Shown: piece by piece, positions 1 through 6,476 of the stretch
Numbering within the stretch: position 1 is the stretch's first letter
Layout of the letters: every line of letters starts with the position of its first letter
Assembly (NCBI GenBank): GCA_946479825.1
Contig: CAMLHU010000116.1
Coordinates: 1-6,863 of the forward strand
From: an uncultured Gemmatimonadota bacterium
GTDB taxonomy: Bacteria > Gemmatimonadota > Gemmatimonadetes > Gemmatimonadales > GWC2-71-9
Direction of reading: 5' to 3'
Length of the DNA stretch: 6,863 nt
Made by a program: the position numbers and the translations under genes
The notes under the pieces: generated by a model
Told to the model about the DNA's origin: nothing
The model's input: the letters and a program-made list of their open reading frames with translations, nothing else
Databases searched by the model: none

Positions 1-11
1 GGTGAGGAGTA

Positions 12-56
12 GCGTGGAGAGGGGAACGCCAATGAAGCTCCTCCCCCTCTCCACGC
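12..56. repeat. Perfect 13-bp inverted repeat (hairpin)
   Basis: gcgtggagagggg at 12-24 is exactly complementary to cccctctccacgc at 44-56, leaving a 19-nt loop. It could be the terminator of a gene to the left of the window or one unit of a dispersed repeat. There is no T-run after either arm, so a classical intrinsic terminator is not supported. The same word recurs in direct orientation at 126-151, which favours a repeat family. Confidence 0.6.
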
Positions 57-214
57 ACGTGGCGACCGAAGTGGCCCTCACGAGCGCGAAGCGCGAGTCG
101 GCCGCGAGGAAGTAGGGGGTCGGGGGGTGAGGAGAAGCACGTGGAGAGGGGGTCGGGGGCCCACTTGCTCCTCGCCCCTCCCGCCGTAGCTTTCCCCTCG
201 TTTCCCGCCCAACC

Positions 215-218
215 GGAG
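215..218 (+). promoter_or_regulatory. Ribosome binding site of the 65-residue membrane protein
   Basis: GGAG lies 7 nt before the ATG at 226, within accggagcg. The good spacing supports 226 as the true start and supports this short frame as a real gene. Confidence 0.6.
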
Positions 219-225
219 CGTTGCA

Positions 226-423
226 ATGCGTTTCCTCGGACTCCTGATCGCCGCCTGCGGCGCGGTCGCCCTCGTGATGGGGATCCTCGCGACCCTGTCG
301 GCCACGCGCACCGTGCCCTTCGCCTATGAGGCCACCAACCACGTCGGCCAGATCATCGGCGGCCTGGTCTGCCTCCCGCTCGGCATCTACCTCAACGGCC
401 TCTTCCGGAAGCAGCCGCAGTAA
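226..423 (+). CDS. Small two-helix membrane protein, function unknown
   Basis: A 65-residue protein I do not recognise. It has two hydrophobic stretches, about residues 4-25 and 40-60, joined by a short polar segment (SATRTVPFAYEATNHVG), and a basic tail (RKQPQ). This predicts a hairpin membrane protein. Residues 8-11 (IAAC) formally resemble a lipobox, but only ten residues precede the Cys and the hydrophobic stretch continues past it, so a membrane helix is more likely than a lipoprotein signal. Support for reality: ATG start with a well-placed GGAG, hydrophobic composition unlike the shadow frames, and a stop only 5 bp before the next gene. By position it is the first gene of the glycosyltransferase/NPP operon and may be a small partner of the glycosyltransferase; that role is inference. 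Confidence 0.75.
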   Translation: MRFLGLLIAACGAVALVMGILATLSATRTVPFAYEATNHVGQIIGGLVCLPLGIYLNGLFRKQPQ

Positions 424-428
424 CCGCC

Positions 429-2195
429 GTGCCTGCCGATCGGGGCCCGAGCCCGGGCCGCCCCACCCTCTGGCTCGCGATCGCGCTGCTCCTCACCGTC
501 GCGGCGTACCTCTATCACCTCGACGGCCGCAACATCCTCAAGATCGGCGACGAGGAGCTCTACATCCAGATCGCCCGGATGACGGGGGAGCAGGGCAAGC
601 TGCTCCCCCTCGTCTGTGAGCAGGGGATCTGCGACTACAAGCCCCCGCTCCTCTTCTGGCAGGGGATCGCCAGCACCGACTGGGGCCGGTTCTGGAACCT
701 CTGGGCCCTCCGCTTCCCCGTCGTCCTCTACACGGCCGCCACGGCGTTCCTCGTGGGCCTCCTGGCCCGGAACCTCGGCGGCTCGCGCACCAAGGGATGG
801 CTCGCGGCGCTGCTCTACACCGGCACCGTCGCCGCCTTCCAGTACGGCCGCCCGTTCCTCACCAACGAACCCGAGACCTTCTGGCTCTTCCTCCCGCTGG
901 TCCTCTTCCTCGGCTTCGGCGAACTCTCCTGGCCCGTGGTGGTGGCCTGCGGCGCGGCCCTCGGCGTCGGCGCGCTCTACAAGTCGTTCTTCCTGATCGT
1001 CCCCGTCACCGCTGCCTTCGCCCTCATCCAGTGGCGCCGGCGCGGGTGGCGCCTCCTCGACACGCTGCGCCAGGACACCGGCCGCCTGGCGGTGATGGCG
1101 GGGACGGGGCTCTGTGTCTTCTCGCTCTGGTTCATCCTCGATCCCTACCCCGGCCGCATCCTCCACGACTTCATCGGCCGGGAGAACATCGGGAAATTCG
1201 AGCACGGTAACTACCTCAAGGAGCTGGTGACGGGCCACTACTCGGCCATCACCGCCATCTGGCTCGGCGACTTCGCCAACTTCGGGCTCCTCGCCTTCGC
1301 GCTCCTGGGCCTCGTGGTGATGACGCTCTTCGTCTGGCGCAGGCGCCCCGGCGACGCCCGCGGCCCCGACGGCCGCTTCCGCCGCAAGGACGAGGGCGAC
1401 GGCTATCAGGCCGAGAGCCTGGTGGTGGACCCCGACGGGCCGCTCACGCCTGCCGAACGCGACCTGTGGTGCTACGTCATCGCGTTCCTGATCATCTACA
1501 CCGCCCCGCGCCAGCGGCAGGAGAACTACATCCTCCCCACCGTGGCGGCGCTGTCGGTGCTGATGGCGCTCCGGTGGGAACGGATCCCGAGCTGGTTCCT
1601 CCGACTCTCGGGCCTCCTCGCGGTCGCGGGGATCGGCGGACTCGCCTGGCTCGCCAACGGCCTCCCCCACGCGGTCCCCGACATCCGCTACGCCACCTGG
1701 CAGCTGATCCTCTTCGGCCTGCTCGTGGTGATGGCGCTCGCCGCGGTGTTCGGCACCGCCGGCGCGGTGCGCTGGCGCCTCCCCGCCGCGATCGCGGGCG
1801 CGTGGCTCGCGCTGGGCCTGGCGCTGGCCCCGTTCGACGGCCCGTTCATCCCGACGCCGAACTCCCCCGGGCTCGAGTCGCTCCGGAACCGAACGATCCT
1901 CTTCCCATCCACCTTCCTGATGCGGCACGAACGCTACCGGTTCGACGTGCCGCACTCGCAAGTGGCGCCGTACGACCCCCGCGACAGCGTCGCCACCGAC
2001 TCGCTGGTGCGGGGCGGCCAGCTGATGGCGCTGCCGCTCCGGCTCGACGCCGCACCCCCCGCCGGCCATACGGTCATCGCCCAGCGGTACGACCTCCGGA
2101 CGCGTATTCCATCTCCTGAGGTCCGCCAGATCGTCCTCCACCGCCGCTTCGACCTGCTGGTGCAGCGGCTCGTGATCATACAGGGGAGTGAGTGA
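429..2195 (+). CDS. ArnT/PMT-like GT-C membrane glycosyltransferase
   Basis: A 588-residue integral membrane protein of the dolichyl-phosphate-mannosyltransferase/ArnT type (PMT_2-like, GT39/GT83 clan). Family members move a sugar from a polyprenyl-phosphate carrier to lipid A, protein or another glycan on the periplasmic side. Visible signatures: one helix at 13-29, then the acidic GDEELYIQIA loop (39-49; D41/E42 as the usual GT-C catalytic site), the KPPLLFWQ motif (71-78), FIGRENIGKFEHGNY (248-262), and RQENYILPTVAALSVLMA (363-380), close to the ArnT pattern. About eleven to thirteen helices are expected, followed by a soluble C-terminal domain from about 470. A charged stretch at 303-345 interrupts the helices. 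The start is GTG at 429, 5 bp after the preceding stop; no clear Shine-Dalgarno is seen, so coupling to the upstream gene is likely. Its TGA overlaps the next ATG by one base. Sugar and acceptor cannot be told from sequence. Confidence 0.88.
   Translation: MPADRGPSPGRPTLWLAIALLLTVAAYLYHLDGRNILKIGDEELYIQIARMTGEQGKLLPLVCEQGICDYKPPLLFWQGIASTDWGRFWNLWALRFPVVLYTAATAFLVGLLARNLGGSRTKGWLAALLYTGTVAAFQYGRPFLTNEPETFWLFLPLVLFLGFGELSWPVVVACGAALGVGALYKSFFLIVPVTAAFALIQWRRRGWRLLDTLRQDTGRLAVMAGTGLCVFSLWFILDPYPGRILHDFIGRENIGKFEHGNYLKELVTGHYSAITAIWLGDFANFGLLAFALLGLVVMTLFVWRRRPGDARGPDGRFRRKDEGDGYQAESLVVDPDGPLTPAERDLWCYVIAFLIIYTAPRQRQENYILPTVAALSVLMALRWERIPSWFLRLSGLLAVAGIGGLAWLANGLPHAVPDIRYATWQLILFGLLVVMALAAVFGTAGAVRWRLPAAIAGAWLALGLALAPFDGPFIPTPNSPGLESLRNRTILFPSTFLMRHERYRFDVPHSQVAPYDPRDSVATDSLVRGGQLMALPLRLDAAPPAGHTVIAQRYDLRTRIPSPEVRQIVLHRRFDLLVQRLVIIQGSE
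2183..2188 (+). promoter_or_regulatory. Ribosome binding site fixing the NPP start
   Basis: GGGGAG ends 6 nt before the ATG at 2195. The alternative GTG at 2192 would leave only 3 nt, so ATG 2195 is preferred. The site lies inside the end of the glycosyltransferase gene, and the TGATG overlap (2193-2197) suggests translational coupling. Confidence 0.65.
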
Positions 2196-3478
2196 TGCGC
2201 AGCGCCATCCGCTATCCGGTGTCCGCTATCCGCAATCCGCTGTCCGCTATCCGGTTGGGCGTTTCGGCACTCATCGTCGCGGCGATCGCTGGCTGCGGCG
2301 CCCAGGCGCAGGCGCCGAAGACGCCCGCGCCGGCGGCAGCCCACAAGGTGGTCCTCGTCTCGCTCGACGGGTTCCGGGCCGATTACATCCAGCGTCCCGG
2401 CGCAGCGCACTTGCGCGAGCTCGTCAAGGAGGGCGTGCACGCGGCGTGGATGCAGCCGTCGTTCCCGTCGCTCACCTTCCCCAATCACTACGCCATCGTG
2501 ACGGGGCTCTACCCCGAGCACCACGGCATCGTCGGCAACACGATCCAGGACTCGACGCTCGGCCGGTTCTCGCTGGGCGACAGCGCCGCCAACGCCGACC
2601 CCCGCTGGTGGGGCGGTGAACCGATCTGGGCCACGGTGGAAAAGCAGGGGAAGCACGCGGCGGTGTTCTTCTGGCCGGGGTCCGAGGCGGGACAGGGGGG
2701 CGCCCGGCCCGAGTTCTGGCGACACTACGACGGCCGGGTGTCGTTCGACGCCCGGGTGCACCAGGTGCTCGACTGGCTCTCGATGAAGGGCGACTCGGCG
2801 CCCGACTTCATCGCCGTCTATTTCAGCGAACCCGACCACCAGGGCCATATGCACGGCCCCGAGTCACCCCAGGTGGATACCGCGATCGCCGAGGTGGACG
2901 CCGAGGTCGGCAAGTTGATGGCGGGGATCGATTCGCTCGGACTCGACAACTCGGTGGACCTGATCGTCGTTTCCGATCACGGAATGGCGCCGATCACCCC
3001 CGACCGCGGGATCTACCTCGACGACTACGTGCCAGAGGAGTGGATGACCGTCGTCGAGGCGGGCGCGGGGGCGCGCATCGCGCCGAAGGCCGGCTACGCC
3101 GACAGCGTCTATCTCCGGCTCAAGGGCGCCAACCCGCACCTGGCCGTGTACCGGAAGTCGGAAGTGCCGGCGCGGTTCCACTTCGACTCGAATCCCCGCA
3201 TCCCGGCCATCGTCGCCATCGCCGAGCCGGGGTGGTACGTGACCACGCGCGCGTTCGCCGCGAAGCGCCCGATCCGCGCCGGCGGCGAGCACGGCTACGA
3301 CAACACCGCTCCCGAGATGCGCGCGTTCTTCGCCGCCAAGGGCCCCGACTTCAAGCAGGGCGTCGAGGTCGGCGCGTTCCAGAACATCCACGTGTACGAC
3401 CTGCTCGCCCGGCTGCTCCACGTGCGCCCGGCGCCGAACGACGGCTCGCCCGACTCCACGGCGGCGATGGTGCGCTAA
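2195..3478 (+). CDS. Nucleotide pyrophosphatase/phosphodiesterase (NPP family) lipoprotein
   Basis: A 427-residue alkaline-phosphatase-superfamily enzyme of the NPP/autotaxin type (Phosphodiest domain), which hydrolyses phosphodiesters or pyrophosphates with two zinc ions. The full ligand set is visible: D58 (VSLDGFR), nucleophile T94 (LTFPNHY), D214 and H218 (EPDHQGH), D261 and H262 (VSDHGM), H366 (GEHGYDN). N115 (IVGN) sits where the phosphate-binding Asn of NPPs is expected. Spacing nearly matches Xanthomonas NPP as I recall it (D54, T90, N111, D210, H214, D257, H258, H363). The N-terminus is a lipoprotein signal: basic region 1-21, hydrophobic 22-31, lipobox IAGC with Cys34, then an Ala/Pro linker to about 50. 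The basic region is encoded by a 7-bp tandem repeat and reads as three 7-residue repeats. Likely periplasmic and membrane-anchored. It is last in the operon; substrate (nucleotide, phospholipid or sugar-phosphate diester) is open. Confidence 0.93.
   Translation: MRSAIRYPVSAIRNPLSAIRLGVSALIVAAIAGCGAQAQAPKTPAPAAAHKVVLVSLDGFRADYIQRPGAAHLRELVKEGVHAAWMQPSFPSLTFPNHYAIVTGLYPEHHGIVGNTIQDSTLGRFSLGDSAANADPRWWGGEPIWATVEKQGKHAAVFFWPGSEAGQGGARPEFWRHYDGRVSFDARVHQVLDWLSMKGDSAPDFIAVYFSEPDHQGHMHGPESPQVDTAIAEVDAEVGKLMAGIDSLGLDNSVDLIVVSDHGMAPITPDRGIYLDDYVPEEWMTVVEAGAGARIAPKAGYADSVYLRLKGANPHLAVYRKSEVPARFHFDSNPRIPAIVAIAEPGWYVTTRAFAAKRPIRAGGEHGYDNTAPEMRAFFAAKGPDFKQGVEVGAFQNIHVYDLLARLLHVRPAPNDGSPDSTAAMVR
2208..2256. 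repeat. Heptamer tandem tract A (7 units, inside NPP signal peptide)
   Basis: Seven contiguous 7-bp units: tccgcta, tccggtg, tccgcta, tccgcaa, tccgctg, tccgcta, tccggtt. The tract starts 14 bp into the NPP gene. Three units make 21 bp, so the protein repeats every seven residues (AIRYPVS, AIRNPLS, AIRLGVS). Units share tccg at 1-4; three are identical. Confidence 0.9.
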
Positions 3479-3481
3479 ACA

Positions 3482-3630
3482 GTGGGACCACGGAGGGCAC
3501 GGAGTGTCACGGAGAGGCACGGAGAACAGCTATTTGTAGTGGTATCGTCGGCGGAGCCCCGTCCGCGAGACCACAACATTTGCGTTTCTCCGTGTAACTC
3601 CGTGCACCTCCGTGCTCTCCGTGGTCCCAC
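3482..3630. repeat. 149-bp palindrome of degenerate cacggag units between convergent genes
   Basis: The left arm (3482-3526) and the reverse complement of the right arm (3586-3630) match at 38 of 45 positions. Each arm holds four cacggag words at 9- or 10-bp steps, and the seven mismatches all fall in the spacers. Inside, a second weaker pair (3532-3543 with 3570-3581, 9 of 12) and a 5-bp hairpin (gcgga 3551-3555 with tccgc 3562-3566) continue the symmetry, so almost the whole element can fold into one long hairpin on either strand. It starts 4 bp after the NPP stop and ends 3 bp before the stop of the opposing gene. A bidirectional terminator or transcription barrier is a reasonable inference, although there is no T-run. 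Similar cacggag/ctccgtg strings occur, from memory, as dispersed intergenic repeats in several environmental phyla. Confidence 0.85.
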
Positions 3631-3632
3631 GT

Positions 3633-6035
3633 CTATTGAGACAGCCGCACCGCGAGCACCGGCATACGCGTCGGCCCGGGATACGGCACCGAATCCCCCT
3701 TCATCATCCGCCACAGGATGTGATTGAAGACCTCTTCGTTCGCGCGGTCGGCGTCGGAGAGGTCGAGTCGTGCTGACTCGCGCGCGGCGCGGGTGTGCGC
3801 GGGGTTCCGCTCGCCCAGGTCGATCCGCGCGGGCTCGGCCGTGTAGGGCCTGAGGTCGGGTCGGTCGGCCCAGATCTCGGTGATCGGGCGGCCGAATCCG
3901 TCGAACTGCGAGAGGTGACCTAGTCCGAGCACGTCCTCGATGGTCCGGATGGCGTCGGTGGTGTTGGTGAACCGGTGATACACCCCGGGCCGGTTCCACG
4001 CCGAGATGAGGAACAGCGGCGAGCGGTGGGAGTCCACGTGGTCGGGGCCGTCCTGGGCGTCGTCCTCGAGCACCACGATGAGGGTGTTCTTCCAGAACGG
4101 GCTCCGCGACACCCCTTCGACGATCCGGCCGAGCGCGAGGTCGTTGTCGGCCACCATCGCGCGCGGGGTATTGGAGCCCGCGGAACCGCCGGCGGTGTGG
4201 TCGCGGGGCAGGAGGATCGTCACCAGCGCCGGCATCGAATCGGCCTTGGCCCATTCGGCCAGGTGCGCCAGGAACAGGTCGGCGCGGTGCTGGTCGGGGA
4301 TCCCCATATCGAATCCGGGATATTCCGGCGCCGTATGCTTCGAGAGGAACGCCCCCGAGCCGATGTACACCTTCCGGCCTTCCTCTTCCCGGTCTGCCAC
4401 CCGCTCGCCGAAGTTCTGGAACGAGATCCCCGACCGCGCCGCCAGGTCCCAGAGATAGCCTTGCGCCGGCGCGGCGACGTCGTCCTCGGGGAGCGAGTCG
4501 CGGTTGGTCCCCTCGTAGTCGTAGCTCCGCCCGCCGTGGCTGGAGTAGCTCACCGGCACCGACTTCTGCACGTAGTCGGTCGCGTAGGCGCCCATCGACC
4601 AGTTGTGTCCGTCGCCGCTCACTTCCGCGTTCACGAAGAACCGGTCGAAAATGCCGAACCGCTCCGCCAGCGCGTGCGCGTTCGGCGTCACCTGGCGGCC
4701 GAAGAAGACCAGCGACGAGTCGCCGTCGGCCTTGGGGAGGTCGCCCAGGATCTGGTCGTAGGTGCGATTCTCGCGCAGGACGTAGATCACGTGCCGGAAG
4801 GGCGGGTATCGCCGGGCCGGCGCGGTGCCATCCCATCCGTTGGCCGCGTACACCCGCCGTGTCAGCGCGTCGAGCGGCGCGGCGGTGAGCGGCACGATCG
4901 ACACCGCCCCTTCCAGCTGGCTCAGGGTGTACTGGCGATCGGCCTTGGGACCGGTGCGGATCCGGGCGACACCCGGGATCGGCCCCTGCGGATCGGGTGC
5001 CGTGCCCATCCCCTTCCCGCTCGCGACGATGAGCGTGTCGCCCGCGGCGACGAGCGAGACCGGATACCACGCCGTCGGGATCCGCCCGACGAAGGCGTCG
5101 GTCGAAAGGTCGAACACGGCGACGGCGTTGGCGTCTCCTTCGGCGGCGAAGAGGCGGCTGCCGTCGGCGCTGAGCGCGAGCGCGTTCGGCGTCGCCCCTT
5201 CTTGCACCCCGCTCGGCACGGTGTCGCGGAGCACCGCCACCGGCGCCAGCGTCTGCGTGTTGATGACGGTCACCCGGTCGGTGCTTCCCGATGCGGCGAA
5301 GAGCCGGGTGCCGGCACGATCGAGCGCGAGCGCCGATGCGTGGCGGCCCGCCGGCGCCTTCCCGACCGGCGTGAGCCGGCCGTCGCCGCCGCGCCGGAAG
5401 GCCGCCACCGAGTCGGCGTTCCACGACGAGGCGAAGACCATTCCGTCCGGCGACGCCACGACGGCGTACGGATACCGATCCAGGTGCAGGCGCTGGACCA
5501 CCTTCTTGCTTGCGAGGTCCACGACGGCGAGCGAGTCGGCCAGGTCTTCCGCGACGTACATCGTGGCGCCGTCGGGAGAGACGGCGATCCCGGCGGGGTA
5601 GTGCGTCGCGTTGCCGCCGCGGTCGCGCGGGCCGAGAACGATCGAATCGGCGAGGATCGCGCTGTCGCCGGTCCAGGTGTAGCGGTAGATGAGGTCGAGG
5701 TTGCCGCCGGAGGCGTAGAGCGACCGGCCGTCCGGCGCAAAGGCGAGTCCGACGAACGCCGCCACCTGCGGGATCGTCTGGGTGACGGTGCCCGCGCGGT
5801 CGATGATCTGGAGTCCCTGTTCGCGGTAGCCGCTCAGCAGGAGCGCGACGTGGCGCCCGTCGGGGGCGAGGGCGATGCCGAGCGGCATCTGGCCGACGGG
5901 CCGCGTGAGGCCGGCGGGATCGAGGCGCTGGCCGGTGGGAAGCCGGCCGGGCAGCTCCGACTCCGGGCGCGCGCCGGTGGAGGGCCCGCAGGCGGCGAGG
6001 AGGAGCGCGGTGGCGAGGGCGAGGTGTCGCAGCAT
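3633..6035 (-). CDS. Bifunctional YncE-like beta-propeller / phosphoesterase lipoprotein
   Basis: An 800-residue two-domain protein. Residues 1-16 are a lipoprotein signal (MLRHLALATALLLAAC, Cys16 after LAA). Residues about 40-400 form a YncE/40-residue beta-propeller with recurring PDG/ADG turns (58-60, 101-103, 154-156, 196-198, 290-291). From about 413 to 725 lies an alkaline-phosphatase-superfamily phosphoesterase (PF04185-like): HVIYVLRENRTYDQ (415-428), EVSGDGHNWSMGAY (471-484), LPRDHTAGG (609-617) and LEDDAQDGPDHVDSHR (656-671). By analogy with AcpA-type enzymes, E422, N423, D658 and D659 are candidate metal ligands and the nucleophile probably lies near 473-480; this is tentative. The architecture is a recognised bacterial fusion, of unknown substrate. 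Start: ATG at 6035, because the signal peptide begins there; the open frame runs further upstream to 6179, but that part translates repeats. No Shine-Dalgarno is obvious (upstream is cacgagtcccc). A 7-bp tandem tract begins 9 bp upstream of the start. It converges with the NPP gene. Confidence 0.92.
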   Translation of the reverse strand: MLRHLALATALLLAACGPSTGARPESELPGRLPTGQRLDPAGLTRPVGQMPLGIALAPDGRHVALLLSGYREQGLQIIDRAGTVTQTIPQVAAFVGLAFAPDGRSLYASGGNLDLIYRYTWTGDSAILADSIVLGPRDRGGNATHYPAGIAVSPDGATMYVAEDLADSLAVVDLASKKVVQRLHLDRYPYAVVASPDGMVFASSWNADSVAAFRRGGDGRLTPVGKAPAGRHASALALDRAGTRLFAASGSTDRVTVINTQTLAPVAVLRDTVPSGVQEGATPNALALSADGSRLFAAEGDANAVAVFDLSTDAFVGRIPTAWYPVSLVAAGDTLIVASGKGMGTAPDPQGPIPGVARIRTGPKADRQYTLSQLEGAVSIVPLTAAPLDALTRRVYAANGWDGTAPARRYPPFRHVIYVLRENRTYDQILGDLPKADGDSSLVFFGRQVTPNAHALAERFGIFDRFFVNAEVSGDGHNWSMGAYATDYVQKSVPVSYSSHGGRSYDYEGTNRDSLPEDDVAAPAQGYLWDLAARSGISFQNFGERVADREEEGRKVYIGSGAFLSKHTAPEYPGFDMGIPDQHRADLFLAHLAEWAKADSMPALVTILLPRDHTAGGSAGSNTPRAMVADNDLALGRIVEGVSRSPFWKNTLIVVLEDDAQDGPDHVDSHRSPLFLISAWNRPGVYHRFTNTTDAIRTIEDVLGLGHLSQFDGFGRPITEIWADRPDLRPYTAEPARIDLGERNPAHTRAARESARLDLSDADRANEEVFNHILWRMMKGDSVPYPGPTRMPVLAVRLSQ

Positions 6036-6043
6036 GGGGACTC

Positions 6044-6092
6044 GTGGCGGGTGGCAGGTGACAAGTGGCAGGTGGCACGTGGTAGGTGGCGG
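6044..6092. repeat. Heptamer tandem tract B (7 units, upstream of YncE/phosphoesterase)
   Basis: Units read on the plus strand: gtggcgg, gtggcag, gtgacaa, gtggcag, gtggcac, gtggtag, gtggcgg, then a decaying gtgggct. On the coding strand of the neighbouring gene this is a ctgccac-type repeat lying 9-57 bp before the start codon, so it probably sits in the 5' untranslated region or the promoter. Confidence 0.9.
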
Positions 6093-6110
6093 GTGGGCTC
6101 GTCCTTGGTC

Positions 6111-6294
6111 CCCGGGGGCTGACGCCCCCTCTCGGCGTCGGGCGTCCTGACGGACTGGGCGCCCCACGTCCAACGGCATTCCGAGCCCGTGAGGGCGATC
6201 GGCCGAGCGGGGGCGTGAGCCCCCGAATGTCCCGAGGGCGGCGTCGTCGAGACCGACGACCTACGAAGTCGCGCAGCGAGAGCTTGAGCCCGTA
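6111..6294. repeat. Palindromic element, copy 1 (184 bp)
   Basis: Begins cccgggggctgacgcccc and ends at the next cccggg. Contains five hairpins: 6114-6129 (gggggc/gccccc), 6152-6171 (ggactggg/cccacgtcc with one bulged C), 6185-6196 (gccc-gtga-gggc), 6209-6224 (gggggc-gtga-gccccc) and 6243-6260 (gtcgtcg-agac-cgacgac). Hairpins 1 and 4 with their flanks form inverted ends for the first half. Apart from its first loop (tgac instead of ttac) it is almost identical to copy 3. Confidence 0.9.
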
Positions 6295-6476
6295 CCCGGG
6301 GGCTTACGCCCCCTCTCGGCCTGTCGTCCTGACGGACTGGGCGCCCCACGTCCAACGGAATTCCGAGCCCGTGAGGGCGATCGGCCGAGCGGGGGCGTGA
6401 GCCCCCGAATCTCCCGAGGGCGGCGTCGTCGAGACCGACGACCTACGAAGTCGCTCGGCGAGAACCCGAGCCCGCA
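6295..6476. repeat. Palindromic element, copy 2 (182 bp)
   Basis: A full tandem copy with the same five hairpins. The inverted ends are 6298-6320 and 6384-6406 (21 of 23 complementary). It differs from copies 1 and 3 by a shorter, altered segment after the left end (ctgtc for gtcgggc), by ggaatt for ggcatt and by gaatct for gaatgt. The last 25 bases also diverge from copy 1. Confidence 0.9.

Larger units (their letters stand above)
1..225. other. Non-coding leader with short repeats
   Basis: No convincing gene is visible on either strand here; the open frames that cross it have low-complexity, Arg/Pro-rich translations typical of shadow frames in GC-rich DNA. It contains two near-identical direct copies of a ggtgaggag...gtggagagggg word (1-24 and 126-151; the second has one substitution and a 2-base insertion) and one inverted copy (44-56). 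A small gcgc-gaa-gcgc hairpin sits at 84-94. From about 160 to 225 the DNA is C-rich with no good promoter. It probably holds the promoter of the downstream operon, but I cannot point to it. Confidence 0.6.

Noticed and set aside
165..192. Sigma-70-like promoter, TTGCTC with a 16-bp gap to TAGCTT, before the operon
   Set aside because: Only three of six bases match in each hexamer, which is near chance level, and the host's promoter rules are unknown.
233..258. Lipobox IAAC in the 65-residue protein
   Set aside because: Only ten residues precede the Cys and the hydrophobic run continues through it, so a membrane helix explains it better.
387..2141. 584-codon open frame on the minus strand opposite the glycosyltransferase
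   Set aside because: Its translation is low-complexity (Glu/Arg/Gly/Val-rich) without motifs, while the plus strand encodes a clear membrane enzyme. Long antisense frames are expected in such GC-rich codon use.
2192..2194. GTG start of the NPP gene one codon upstream
   Set aside because: Spacing to GGGGAG would be 3 nt against 6 nt for the ATG at 2195.
3475..6078. 867-codon minus-strand frame overlapping the YncE/phosphoesterase gene in another register
   Set aside because: Arg/Pro/Ala-rich composition with no motifs; it runs through the 3482-3630 palindrome and begins in heptamer tract B.
3975..6122. 715-codon open frame on the plus strand opposite the YncE/phosphoesterase gene
   Set aside because: Arg/Val/Gly/His-rich shadow translation with no domain; the minus-strand frame has all the family motifs and a lipoprotein signal.
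6036..6179. 48-codon upstream extension of the YncE/phosphoesterase gene
   Set aside because: The extension only translates tract B and element copy 1, and would bury the lipoprotein signal that begins at the ATG ending at 6035.
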